Assembly: GCA_964469505.1 (NCBI GenBank)
Contig: CAYXZO010000012.1
Span: 1 to 49,307 of the forward strand
Direction of reading: 5' to 3'
DNA: 49,307 bases
Source: CAYXZO01 sp964469505
Lineage (GTDB): Bacteria > Fidelibacterota > UBA8477 > JABMPR01
Shown: one piece after another, positions 1-7,836 of the stretch
How positions within the stretch are numbered: the stretch's first letter is position 1
Layout of the letters: every line of letters begins with the position of its first letter
Position numbers and translations under genes: made by a program
The notes under the pieces: generated by a model
Database searches by the model: none
Told to the model about the DNA's origin: nothing
Seen by the model: only the letters and a program-made list of their open reading frames with translations

Positions 1-508
1 CAGTTAAGGGAACAGGCTGGTGTTTATGCAAAATGGAAAATTAAAGTATCAAAATATTTGTATATCGCGATAGCGATATTGTAATAGAGTGTCAACAAAG
101 GACTCAACAAAATCCCCGTAACACTCAATCCCTCCCGGGAGGTACCCCTTGCAAAAGTAGCCTTCTACTTGAATTTCTCCCTGTTTCAAACTAAAGCGTC
201 CGGTGCGCCGCCGTTTTGGATTCGAACCCGGCCTCGCGTTCCGGATAGCGGATTCGCTAGGGATGATTCTCAATCGCCGCTGGATCAAACCTCAGGCGGC
301 GGAAGGTCCTGGACTGTGCCGTCAGAGACATAGGTTTCCAACAAGCAGGTAGGAAGAAACCGCAGCAGCAACGACCAGGCTTGCTTCCAACCACGGCGTC
401 AGAAACACCATCCTCAAACGCCGCGGTTTTTGTATATTGTCAATTATTGTGCGTAATCATCCCAGAAGACGGCCGCTATCTTTCACCATTGGTTGAACAG
501 AGGTGTGA
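1..508. other. Leading stretch without a supportable gene
   Basis: No coding region here can be defended. A 79-codon open frame on the minus strand (288 to 49) has an arginine-rich start and no recognisable motif. A perfect 7-bp hairpin with a GATA loop (ATATCGC / GCGATAT) lies at 62-79 and could be a structured RNA or a binding site. A T-loop-like string (GGATTCGAACC) at about 217-227 has no matching T-stem or acceptor stem and is not a tRNA. The region just before the kinase gene is AT-rich around 428-455 and probably holds its promoter, but no convincing -35/-10 pair was found. Confidence 0.4.
62..79. repeat. Perfect inverted repeat (7-bp stem, 4-base loop)
   Basis: ATATCGC, GATA, GCGATAT reads as a perfect hairpin. 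It lacks a T-run, so it does not look like an intrinsic terminator. It could be an operator-like palindrome or chance. Confidence 0.4.
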
Positions 509-2218
509 ATGACCGCTCCAACCTTGAGTCCCAATAAATTCACCCCCACCCGCACTTATGAGCAACTAAACTGGTGGTTCATCCGCCTGCGCTGGATCGC
601 CGCGGCCGTGGCCTTCGTGTTGGCCTACCTTAACGTGCGGCACTATCACTATCTGGACGAGGAGACCTTTCCCTATCTGCTGCTATTGATCGGCTTACTC
701 GTCATTTCCAACCTGGCTTATATCTTTTTCCTACGAAGGCGCGTTTTTTATACCTATCTGCGGGAAATTCAGATTGCCACCGACCTGATCCTGCTCACCC
801 TGATGCTCCATTTTTCCGGCGGTATCGAAAATCCTCTTTCCTTCCTGTATGTTTTTCACATCATCCTCAGCGGCATCTTGCTGGAAAAGCGCTAGTGCTA
901 CTATGTCGTGCTGTTTTCCATTCTCCTGTACGGCGCCATGGCGCTCACGGAGCTGTATAATCTGGCGCCGCACTTCATGCTGGAGATTTTCCCCCATACC
1001 GATGAAGCTCAGCACACCATCCATGCGGCCCACCATCCCCTTTACGTATGGAGTATGATCTCTTTGCAATTTTTCATCATGGGTCTCACTGCCTACTTCA
1101 TCACTAACATCATGGATCAGCTGCGGCTCGAAGAACGGCATACCCGGGAAGAACGGCAGAAACTGGATCAGGTGCTGCATGCCACCGGCGCGGGCTTGGT
1201 CATATTTGACGCTGGACTGGAGCCCATCTGGTACAACGAGCCCATCAGCGCGTGGTTCGGATTGGAGGCGGGAAACGAGACCGTGCTGAAACAGCAGCTC
1301 CAGCGGTTGGTGGGGGGGGAATCCGGTGAAGCCGCCCAAACACTGCAAGACGGTCAGCACCGGGTATTCGAACGCGAGGAGGTCGATTCCACTGGTGCAC
1401 AGCGATTCTTTCAATTTACGCTGGCACCGCTAACCGACCGCGAGGGCAAAATCTACCAGGTTGTGGCGCTGATACAGGATATCACCGACAAAAAAATCCT
1501 GGAAGCGGAGATGATTCACGCGGCCAAAATGGTGACGCTGGGAACGATGTCCGCCGGCATCGCTCACGAAATCGGCAATCCACTGGCCTCCCTGTCGACA
1601 CGGTTACACCTCATGTTGCAGGATACCTCGCCGGAATTCCTGCGCCAGAGCATCCAGTTGTTGCAAAAGGAAATTGCGCGCATCGAGCGCATCGTGCGCG
1701 GTATTGCACAGTTCGGACGGGCTTCTAAAGAAACACGCGGGCCGTGCGACGTCAATCAAGTGTTGGCTGAAACTATCGAACTCCTGAAGTATCACAAATT
1801 GGTGCGCAATTGCCGCATCGAGGCTGATTTTGCACACAATCTCCCTGCCACCATGGCGGTGAAAGACCAGCTCAAGCAGGTGTTCTTGAACATTGGTTTG
1901 AACGCGCTGGAAGCTCTGGAAGGGCACGGGACGCTCACGGTGCGCAGCGAATACGAAAAAGGTAGCATCAGAGTGCATTTCATCGACACCGGGAAAGGCA
2001 TGGACGAAAGCACCGCCCAGAAAATCTTTCAGCCGTTTTTCACCACAAAAGAAAATGGCTCGGGGCTGGGCTTGTTTATCATTAACCAGATCATTCAGGC
2101 CCATGGCGGCAAAGTGGAATTCACTACCCAGTTCGGAAAAGGTAGCCATTTCGTCGTTTCTCTACCGGTGCGCATGTCAAGGAGATCCACAGGAACGGCA
2201 AAGACGGAGCGTAGATGA
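509..2218 (+). pseudogene. PAS-containing NtrB-type sensor histidine kinase, interrupted by an in-frame TAG
   Basis: Read through codon 129, this is one 569-residue membrane sensor kinase. It has hydrophobic membrane segments at about residues 25-185 and a short linker. A PAS domain follows (about 215-325, ending in DITDKK), then a HisKA domain with H-box AGIAHEIGNP (His about 353) and a HATPase domain with N, G1 (DTGKGMDE) and G2 (GSGLGL) boxes. Codon 129 (893-895) is TAG in the membrane domain. Both halves are in the same frame, and the second half has only a GTG at 908 with no ribosome-binding site, so the stop is a nonsense change or sequencing error rather than a gene boundary. The ATG at 509 follows AGAGG. 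The 3' end overlaps the response regulator by ATGA, so they form a pair. The signal sensed is unknown. If the stop is real, the kinase domain would be lost or poorly made. Confidence 0.85.
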
Positions 2219-3573
2219 ACAAAAAGATTCTGATCATTGACGACGAGGATTTATTTCGCGAGGACCTGGGTGTAGTACTGGCCCGACAGGGCTACGATTG
2301 CCGCACCGCTCCCACCGCCGAAGAAGGTCTACAGATTTTCCGCGAATTCATGCCAGACATCGTGCTGTCGGATATCGTGCTTCCAGGGAAAAGCGGGGTG
2401 GAAATTCTCGAAGAGCTGCGGCAAATCCATCCTGGCTGCACTATCATCATGATGACCGCTTATGGGGATCTCGAAACGGCAGTGGAGGCTTTCCGCCAAG
2501 GAGCCGCCGATTATATCCTGAAACCACTGGTAATCGAGGACCTGTTACGCAAAATCGAGCGCATCGAGGCCTTTAAAGAATTGCAGCAAGAAATTCTTGT
2601 TCTGCGGCGGGAACTCTTCCATGATTCCGAATCTCTACAGCTGGTTGGGAAGAGTCCCTCCATGCAAAAAGTCCTCGAACAATTACAAAAAGTGGCACCA
2701 ACCTCAAGTACTGTGCTGATTCATGGTGAGTCGGGCACCGGGAAAGAGGTGGTTGCGCGGGCCATTCACCAGCACAGCGAGCGAAGAGATCGGCCGTTTC
2801 TGGCGTTGAATTGCTCTGGCTTTCAGGAAACCCTGCTGGAGAGCGAGCTGTTCGGCCATGAGCAGGGGGCTTTCACCGGGGCGACGCGCACCAAGGAAGG
2901 ATTCTTCGAAGTGGTTGGTGAGGGCACTCTGCTGCTGGATGAGATCTCGGAGATGCCCCTACCGTTGCAAAGCAAACTGTTGCGCGTGCTGGAAGCCAGG
3001 GAGTTTTATCGGGTGGGCGGTACCCGAGCGATTCCCTTGAAGGCCAGAATCATTGCGGCCACGAACAAAGATCTGAGAAAAATGGTGCGGGAGGGTCGCT
3101 TTCGTGAAGATTTATACTACCGCATTGCGGTGTTTGATATCCGCTTGCCGTCGTTGCGGGAACGCCCTACGGACATCCCACTTCTGGCTAACTATTTCGT
3201 AAAAAAACTCAACACGGAACTGAAGAAAAACTATATAGGCGTTTCCCCTGCAGCGTTGCAACTGCTTATGGCGTATAACTGGCCCGGAAACATTCGTGAA
3301 TTGCGCAACGTTATCGAACGGGCAATGATTCTGGGTGACGGAAAATATATCGAGGTGGACGACCTTCCTGCGCAGTTGCGGGGAGAAAAACTGGAGCTAT
3401 CGCCGCAACCCAATTTGAAAGAGGCCATGAAGCTCTACGAACGCAATCACATTCTGAAGGTTTTGAACGATAACAACTGGAACAAAGAAAAAAGCGCCAG
3501 GGAACTGGGCATTGATCCCTCCACTTTGTACCGCAAAATGAATCAGCTGGGAATTCAAGAACCCGATCGCTGA
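2215..3573 (+). CDS. Sigma-54-dependent response regulator (NtrC/AtoC/ZraR family)
   Basis: This 452-residue regulator is complete. It has a receiver domain (residues 1-120) with acidic pocket DD at 10-11, phospho-acceptor Asp53 and Lys103. A sigma-54 AAA+ domain follows (about 142-380) with Walker A GESGTGKE (171-178), the sigma-54-contacting GAFTGA loop (218-223) and Walker B LLLDE (239-243). A Fis-type helix-turn-helix lies at the C-terminus (about 410-445). It would bind an upstream site and remodel RNA polymerase-sigma-54 when phosphorylated. The start overlaps the kinase stop (ATGA), so translation is probably coupled. The cytochrome/porin operon immediately downstream is its most obvious target, because a palindrome and a weak -24/-12 element lie between them. 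That target assignment is inference. Confidence 0.95.
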   Translation: MNKKILIIDDEDLFREDLGVVLARQGYDCRTAPTAEEGLQIFREFMPDIVLSDIVLPGKSGVEILEELRQIHPGCTIIMMTAYGDLETAVEAFRQGAADYILKPLVIEDLLRKIERIEAFKELQQEILVLRRELFHDSESLQLVGKSPSMQKVLEQLQKVAPTSSTVLIHGESGTGKEVVARAIHQHSERRDRPFLALNCSGFQETLLESELFGHEQGAFTGATRTKEGFFEVVGEGTLLLDEISEMPLPLQSKLLRVLEAREFYRVGGTRAIPLKARIIAATNKDLRKMVREGRFREDLYYRIAVFDIRLPSLRERPTDIPLLANYFVKKLNTELKKNYIGVSPAALQLLMAYNWPGNIRELRNVIERAMILGDGKYIEVDDLPAQLRGEKLELSPQPNLKEAMKLYERNHILKVLNDNNWNKEKSARELGIDPSTLYRKMNQLGIQEPDR

Positions 3574-3721
3574 TCCATAGAGCTTACTGCGGGCTCTCCG
3601 CTTTTGCCCCGCCGGTGTCTTCCTCCTCCCGTGGTTGGCATCCAATTTCGGGTAAGGCTCCCTTTCCCATCTGCCGCAGCATGGGTCTTTCTGCAGAACT
3701 GCAAGCCGCCCCGTAGAAAGT

Positions 3722-3737
3722 CTTGCAATTTTGCAAG
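3722..3737. promoter_or_regulatory. Perfect palindrome, candidate upstream activator site
   Basis: CTTGCAA / TTGCAAG with a 2-base spacer is a perfect inverted repeat. It lies about 90 bp upstream of a -24/-12-like element and just downstream of a gene for an NtrC-type regulator. Such regulators bind dyads of about this size 80-150 bp upstream of their promoters. The assignment is by position only. Confidence 0.4.
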
Positions 3738-3826
3738 ATCATGCCCGTCGTCCACGCCACAGCCGCAGATATTAATTCTTTATTTATTAGGTAGTTACGA
3801 TCCGCTAATTCCAATTGCACCGGTTC

Positions 3827-3842
3827 CGGCATGGATTTTGGC
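3827..3842 (+). promoter_or_regulatory. Weak sigma-54-type (-24/-12) promoter candidate
   Basis: The element reads GGCATG, four bases, then TTGG, with the usual GG-to-GC helical spacing. The -12 half ends GG instead of the near-invariant GC, so it is imperfect. The predicted transcript would begin near 3852, about 35 bases before the cytochrome start codon. Confidence 0.25.
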
Positions 3843-3886
3843 CTTCCGACGGCAAATGTTCACCAAAAACCATAAGGAGCCGAAAC

Positions 3887-4333
3887 TTGAAGAGAACAGT
3901 CACGATGATCAAAGCAATTGGTTTGTACAGCCTGAGTTTCGCTGTTTTGACTCTTTTTGCCACCCCTACTATCGGTCATGCCAAAAGTAGCAGCGCCAAA
4001 GATCCCAAACGTTGGATGGCGCCGGCGGAGGCTAAGCGCCTGAAAAACCCATTACCTGCTTCGAAAGCCAATATCCAGCTCGGCGAAAAGCTTTTTCTGC
4101 AACAGTGCGCCACCTGTCACGGTAATTCCGGAAGAGGTGATGGTCCGGCAGGAATGTATCTTGGGAAGCGTCCAGCCAACTTTCATTCCGAGACGGTTCA
4201 GCAGCAGAGCGACGGCGAACTTTACTGGAAAATTGCCCACGGTAATCCCCCCATGCCAGCCTTTGAGCTGATTTTAACCGAAAAGCAGAGGTGGCAGCTG
4301 GTTCATTTCTTGAGAACATTCAAATCCAAATAA
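3887..4333 (+). CDS. Periplasmic monohaem c-type cytochrome
   Basis: This is a 148-residue class I cytochrome c. The start chosen is TTG at 3887, because AAGGAG (3874-3879) sits 7 bases upstream and the start gives a classical signal peptide (MKRTVTMIK, a hydrophobic core, then about GHA-K). ATG at 3905 is an alternative. The haem-binding motif is CATCH (residues 74-78), and the distal ligand is probably Met123 in GNPPMPAF. The fold resembles the small soluble cytochromes that shuttle electrons in the periplasm. It is the first gene of a three-gene operon with an outer-membrane porin and a second monohaem cytochrome, so it may carry electrons to or from the outer membrane. Its redox partner is unknown. 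Confidence 0.9.
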   Translation: MKRTVTMIKAIGLYSLSFAVLTLFATPTIGHAKSSSAKDPKRWMAPAEAKRLKNPLPASKANIQLGEKLFLQQCATCHGNSGRGDGPAGMYLGKRPANFHSETVQQQSDGELYWKIAHGNPPMPAFELILTEKQRWQLVHFLRTFKSK

Positions 4334-4356
4334 CAGAACTATAGGGAGGAAGGAAG

Positions 4357-5544
4357 ATGGCTTTGCGCAAAATCCTCGTCTTGCTCTCGCTGATTGTGCC
4401 GCTGAATCTGACCTTTGCCCAGGCCCCAACTACACCGCTCAGCAAATTCTTGCTGAAAGGATATACCTCGACGGTGTTTGAGAAAGCGGGAGACGAGAAT
4501 TCGAATTTCGAGACCGGTTTCAGTCCCATTTTTTTGTGGAAACACGGCGACAATTTGTTTTTCGAAAGCGAGCTCGAATTCGAGGTCGAAGATGAAGGTG
4601 TGAACATAGGGCTGGAATACGCGCAATTGTTTTATTTCTTCAATGATTATGTCATGCTGGGCGTGGGAAAGTTTCTCAGCCCGGTGAATCCGTTCTCGGA
4701 GAGGCTTCACCCCGCATGGATCAATAAGCTCCCCGATATGCCCTACGGGTTATCCGCTCATGCCGGTGTTCCGCTTCTGGCGGGCACACAGATGGGCTTC
4801 CAACTGCGAGGTGGCATCCCCGTCGGGCCGACCAAGTTCACTTATGCCCTGTTTCTCTCAAACGGGCCTTCACTCATTGTTGAGGATTCGCTCGCAGTGG
4901 CCCAGGAGGGAGTACTCGGGCGCATCACCTCGATTGTCTCAGGCCAGAGTGAGGGACACTTGACAGGGGGCTCGGGCCTGCTCGATTTCAACAATTTCAA
5001 AGACAACAATGACGACAAGGCCATCGGCGGTCGGATTGGTCTGTTCCTGCTGCCCAGGCTGGAAATTGGATACGGCTTTCAGACCGCAAAAGTTGGCACC
5101 AAAGGAACCGAATTCGAGGATGTGAAAGCCACCAACCACACCGTGGATGTGAATTACGTGGGCAATGTCGGTGGGTTGAAAGGAAAGATAGATATCCGGG
5201 CGCAGTGGGTATGGCTCCAGATTGACAATCCCAATATCCATCCCCTGGAATTCGAGAACAACAGCAACGCCGGCTACGCCCAGCTTGCCTATCAGCCGAA
5301 TGGCGTGGAGAGCTCCTTTTTCAGAAATCTGGAATTCGTTTTGCGTTTTGACCGCCTCGACCGGCCCGACACGGAGGAAGCGCCTTTCAGCGTCGATATT
5401 GACCGGTATAGTGTGGGAATCAACTACTGGGTTTCCTCCAGCAGCGTCTTCAAATTTGCTTTCGAGTCAGCTACAAGCAACCACCCCGATGGTGATTCGG
5501 AGACCGAAAGCAAGTTTCTCGCCCAGTTCGCTCTGGGATTCTGA
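4357..5544 (+). CDS. Outer-membrane porin-like beta-barrel protein
   Basis: This 395-residue protein has a signal peptide (residues 1-21, cleaved after TFA) and a body of alternating polar/hydrophobic segments. The last residue is phenylalanine (FALGF), the usual signal for outer-membrane barrel insertion. Length and layout resemble phosphate-selective-porin-like (OprO/P-type) barrels, but no family-specific motif is obvious, so the substrate is unassigned. GGGAGGAAGG gives a strong ribosome-binding site. It is flanked at about 20 bp on each side by monohaem cytochrome genes. The barrel could therefore be a conduit or scaffold for extracytoplasmic electron transfer, or simply a co-regulated porin. 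That link is inference. Confidence 0.8.
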   Translation: MALRKILVLLSLIVPLNLTFAQAPTTPLSKFLLKGYTSTVFEKAGDENSNFETGFSPIFLWKHGDNLFFESELEFEVEDEGVNIGLEYAQLFYFFNDYVMLGVGKFLSPVNPFSERLHPAWINKLPDMPYGLSAHAGVPLLAGTQMGFQLRGGIPVGPTKFTYALFLSNGPSLIVEDSLAVAQEGVLGRITSIVSGQSEGHLTGGSGLLDFNNFKDNNDDKAIGGRIGLFLLPRLEIGYGFQTAKVGTKGTEFEDVKATNHTVDVNYVGNVGGLKGKIDIRAQWVWLQIDNPNIHPLEFENNSNAGYAQLAYQPNGVESSFFRNLEFVLRFDRLDRPDTEEAPFSVDIDRYSVGINYWVSSSSVFKFAFESATSNHPDGDSETESKFLAQFALGF

Positions 5545-5562
5545 ATCGAAGAAGGAGGCTAA

Positions 5563-5850
5563 ATGATGAAAAAGCAGATTAAGAAAACATATAAACTTGC
5601 GACGTTTATTGCCGTCCTGGTGATATTGCTGTCAATTTTTTGGGTCGGTTGTGCGGGAAATCCTCCCATCGCCCAACAATCAGGCGCACAGCTATGGGGC
5701 GATAATTGCATCCGCTGCCACAATGTTCGTCCGCCCACCAATTTGACCGACGAACAATGGGAGGTGGCGGTCACGCACATGCGCACCCGGGCCAACCTAA
5801 CCGCCACGGAGACCGAGAAGATTCTCGAGTTTCTAAAATTGAGCAATTGA
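5563..5850 (+). CDS. Small monohaem cytochrome c, probable lipoprotein
   Basis: The protein has 95 residues. An N-terminal positively charged stretch and hydrophobic helix end in WVGC at Cys30. This is a slightly non-canonical lipobox, so membrane anchoring is likely but not certain. A single haem motif CIRCH lies at residues 49-53, and Met73 in THMRTRANLT is the probable distal ligand. The ribosome-binding site GAAGGAGG precedes two possible ATGs (5563 and 5566). It is the last gene of the cytochrome/porin/cytochrome operon, which ends in a strong terminator about 50 bp downstream. The role is inferred as electron transfer at the membrane surface. The terminal acceptor or donor cannot be read from the sequence. 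Confidence 0.88.
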   Translation: MMKKQIKKTYKLATFIAVLVILLSIFWVGCAGNPPIAQQSGAQLWGDNCIRCHNVRPPTNLTDEQWEVAVTHMRTRANLTATETEKILEFLKLSN

Positions 5851-5901
5851 GTTTCCCATGAGTTGAATCCCTCTGATCTTTTGTAACCTGCTGATAACAT
5901 C

Positions 5902-5930
5902 AAAAGCGGGAGGCCATTCTCCCGCTTTTT
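5902..5930 (+). terminator. Rho-independent terminator of the cytochrome/porin operon
   Basis: AAAAGCGGGAG and CTCCCGCTTTT form an 11-bp stem around a 6-base loop, with a T-run at the 3' side. The A-run on the 5' side would allow some action on the opposite strand too. Confidence 0.9.
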
Positions 5931-6443
5931 ATTTGCAGAAGAAGCACATTCTCCTCTATATATGTAAATAAGAAAAACGTTCCTCCCAGTCGAAGCTTGG
6001 AAGCGAACCGCGTTTTTCCGGTGAGGCTTTCCGCGGGCTTTGAGCCACCTGATTACGGCAAAGTTTAATATGAGAAAGTTCAAAGAAGACCATTATTGTG
6101 CAACGACCACAGATTCTAAAATTAAGTTTATCGTAGGAAACGAGGAGTTTTACCAAGGCAAAAACCTCGTAAAGACGTTGAGAAAGTTGAATTTTATACA
6201 GTGTCATTTTCCTGCTGGTTCTAATAACGCTAATTCCGATACCACCCCTTCCTTCGAGGTTTCAGAATAACACTTTTTTTGACAACCATCCGGCCTTCTC
6301 AATTCCTTTGCGATGATGGGGTCTGGGTTAAGAGATTTGGGACTGGCAGTTTAGTCTATTGACTAGCCGCTTCAAATAACCGCGATTCTTTTTATATTCT
6401 ACAAAGAAGTTGTACGTGTCGGCAAAGAAACAATGAGGCAACA
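5931..6443. other. Low-coding intergenic stretch
   Basis: Between the terminator and the next gene remnant the sequence becomes more AT-rich. Short open frames exist (for example 6040-6270 on the plus strand, starting TTG), but they lack ribosome-binding sites and recognisable motifs. No terminal inverted repeats or transposase remnants were recognised. Confidence 0.4.
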
Positions 6444-7010
6444 ATGCTCACTGGACTGACACTAATCAAAAAATGCTCATCCTGTTCCGGCTTAATAAAA
6501 TAATCCACCATCATGTCCGGCAATACTTTTGGTGCTGCCTATTGGACCGACGGCAAAATGGATGCTCCCATGCTTCCTGATCAACCCTGGCTGGTAAAAT
6601 GTCCTCACTGTGGCGCACTGCTATGGATCGATAAACTGGAGGTGGTGGAAAAAACCTGGGCTGGCGATGATGATAGGGAGGGTGATGAATGCCGGCGTTA
6701 CCAGTTGCCGAATCTGCAAGATTATTTTACCAAACTGAGGAAGCCAAGGTTTGGTAAGGAAAAGGAGCGCTACCTGCGGGTGCGGGCATGGTGGGCTGGT
6801 AATGATCAAAGAAGGCGGGTTGAAGGTGAAAAGAGCCCCCCTCAGCGGCGGAACGGATTTTATGGGGACATTTTTCTAGGGAGTATTCCGCTGCCGCCGC
6901 TAAAATACGATGTTTATTTGGTCCATCGTAACCAAACGGATCAATTAAATCCAAAAGGCGACCGACATATTCATCTTGCAACAAAGTTATTGAGAAGATA
7001 TAAATCGTAA
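6444..7010 (+). pseudogene. Decayed zinc-ribbon hypothetical protein gene
   Basis: The longest intact frame (6513-7010, 165 codons) starts with MSGNTFGA and holds a CPHCG zinc-ribbon half. The same frame continues upstream across a TAA at 6501-6503 to an ATG at 6444 preceded by GAGG. That part supplies a second cysteine pair (CSSCSG), giving the expected two-knuckle ribbon CxxC...CxxC. The protein also has YLRVRAWWAGNDQRRR near its middle. After a C6 run (6836-6841) the proline/arginine-rich reading looks out of frame. A neighbouring frame reads LSAAER, more like a continuing helical domain. So an in-frame stop and a homopolymer frameshift probably both break the gene. The function is unknown; the intact family would be a cytoplasmic zinc-binding protein. 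Confidence 0.5.
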
Positions 7011-7153
7011 CGCAAGGCAATTAAATCGTATTTGGAAATATATCATCACTAACATCCAAACACTGGCAACCGGACAAGGTGAGTCCGAAGAGACAATTTT
7101 AAATTTAAGTAACGTTATATAACTGAAAATTTTACGGATAAAAGACCAACCTT

Positions 7154-7576
7154 TTAATTAACCTGATGATTCTCAATGCGCACATTTATCTCAGCTGAGT
7201 GACGCAGCATAGCGCTCACGGAACAGTAGGTCTTCTGGGAAAGACTCACCGCCCGCTCCAGTTTGGCCATTGGTAAATCGGGACCGTAGAAATGGTATGT
7301 TATATCTATCCGGGTGTAAACTTTTGGATGTTCATCGGCTCGCTGAGCGTCGATTTCGATACGGAGTTTGCGTAAAGGCACTTTCATCTTCTTCAAGATG
7401 ACTTCCACGTCCATGGCGGTGCAGCCTCCTAGAGCGAACAACACCAGCTCCATGGGCCGACTGGCAGCCTCAGTGCCGCCGGTCTTGGCCGTACCGTCCA
7501 TCACCACCCAGTGATTGGATTCACCTTTGGCTACAAAAGTAGTACCCTGCAATTGTTCTATTGTTACTCGCGCCAT
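7154..7576 (-). CDS. OsmC/Ohr-family thiol peroxidase-like protein
   Basis: The 140-residue protein has the OsmC-fold layout. It carries two conserved cysteines, Cys52 in LGGCTAMDV at the start of the long helix and Cys118 in KTYCSVSAML. These are the peroxidatic pair that reduces organic hydroperoxides in this family. The start ATG follows GAAGGA at proper spacing. It is the last gene of a minus-strand operon with a DUF1858 protein and a CoA-disulfide-reductase-like flavoprotein. The context suggests thiol redox protection in the cytoplasm. It is closer to the YhfA/OsmC-like branch than to classical Ohr, so its substrate is uncertain. Confidence 0.9.
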   Translation of the reverse strand: MARVTIEQLQGTTFVAKGESNHWVVMDGTAKTGGTEAASRPMELVLFALGGCTAMDVEVILKKMKVPLRKLRIEIDAQRADEHPKVYTRIDITYHFYGPDLPMAKLERAVSLSQKTYCSVSAMLRHSAEINVRIENHQVN

Positions 7577-7603
7577 AATATTTTTCCTTCGCTTAAAAGC
7601 TTT

Positions 7604-7816
7604 TTAGGCAGATTCCTTTTGTTTTTCGAGGAGAGCATTCATCTCCGCCACAATGGCGTCTATATCCTGGATCCCCTTCTCCTCCGCTTGCTCTGCCAGG
7701 GTTCCCCAAACCGGCTCGCCACAGGCCAGACACACAATGCCTTTTTCCTTCAAAGGGCCGATGAGCTGCGGGTATTCCCGCACCAGATCTTCAATGAGCA
7801 TATCTTTATTAATCAT
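7604..7816 (-). CDS. DUF1858-domain small protein
   Basis: This is a 70-residue protein spanning one DUF1858 domain: MINKDMLIEDLV, then an IVCLACGEPVWGT core with a CxxC pair, then a charged C-terminal helix. The start is placed at ATG 7816, because AAGGAG lies exactly 6 bases upstream. The in-frame TTG at 7822 sits directly against the Shine-Dalgarno sequence and is unlikely. DUF1858 proteins are often found with redox and hybrid-cluster-like proteins, and their CxxC suggests thiol or metal chemistry, but no activity is established. It lies between the flavoprotein and OsmC genes with short gaps, so all three are probably one transcript. Confidence 0.85.
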   Translation of the reverse strand: MINKDMLIEDLVREYPQLIGPLKEKGIVCLACGEPVWGTLAEQAEEKGIQDIDAIVAEMNALLEKQKESA

Positions 7817-7836
7817 AATCAACTCCTTTACGCTGT

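Larger units (their letters stand above)
3574..3886 (+). promoter_or_regulatory. Intergenic control region before the cytochrome/porin operon
   Basis: About 310 bases hold no gene. Two palindromes are visible: TTCTGCAGAA at 3689-3698 and CTTGCAA-TT-TTGCAAG at 3722-3737. A -24/-12-like element lies at 3827-3842. An AT-rich patch (about 3770-3790) separates palindrome and promoter, as expected where DNA must bend. No terminator was found after the regulator gene. Confidence 0.5.

Noticed and set aside
49..288. 79-codon minus-strand open frame
   Set aside because: No ribosome-binding site, no motif, arginine-rich start and no neighbour link; likely chance.
200..300. tRNA-like T-loop string (GGATTCGAACC)
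   Set aside because: The T-stem flanks do not pair, no acceptor stem or anticodon arm could be built, and no tmRNA end fits.
893..895. TAG in the kinase read as pyrrolysine or recoded Gln
   Set aside because: No Pyl machinery is seen, RF1 is intact, and the position is a membrane segment with no special chemistry. A nonsense change or sequencing error is simpler.
6040..6270. 76-codon plus-strand open frame
   Set aside because: Starts at TTG without a ribosome-binding site and has no recognisable motif.
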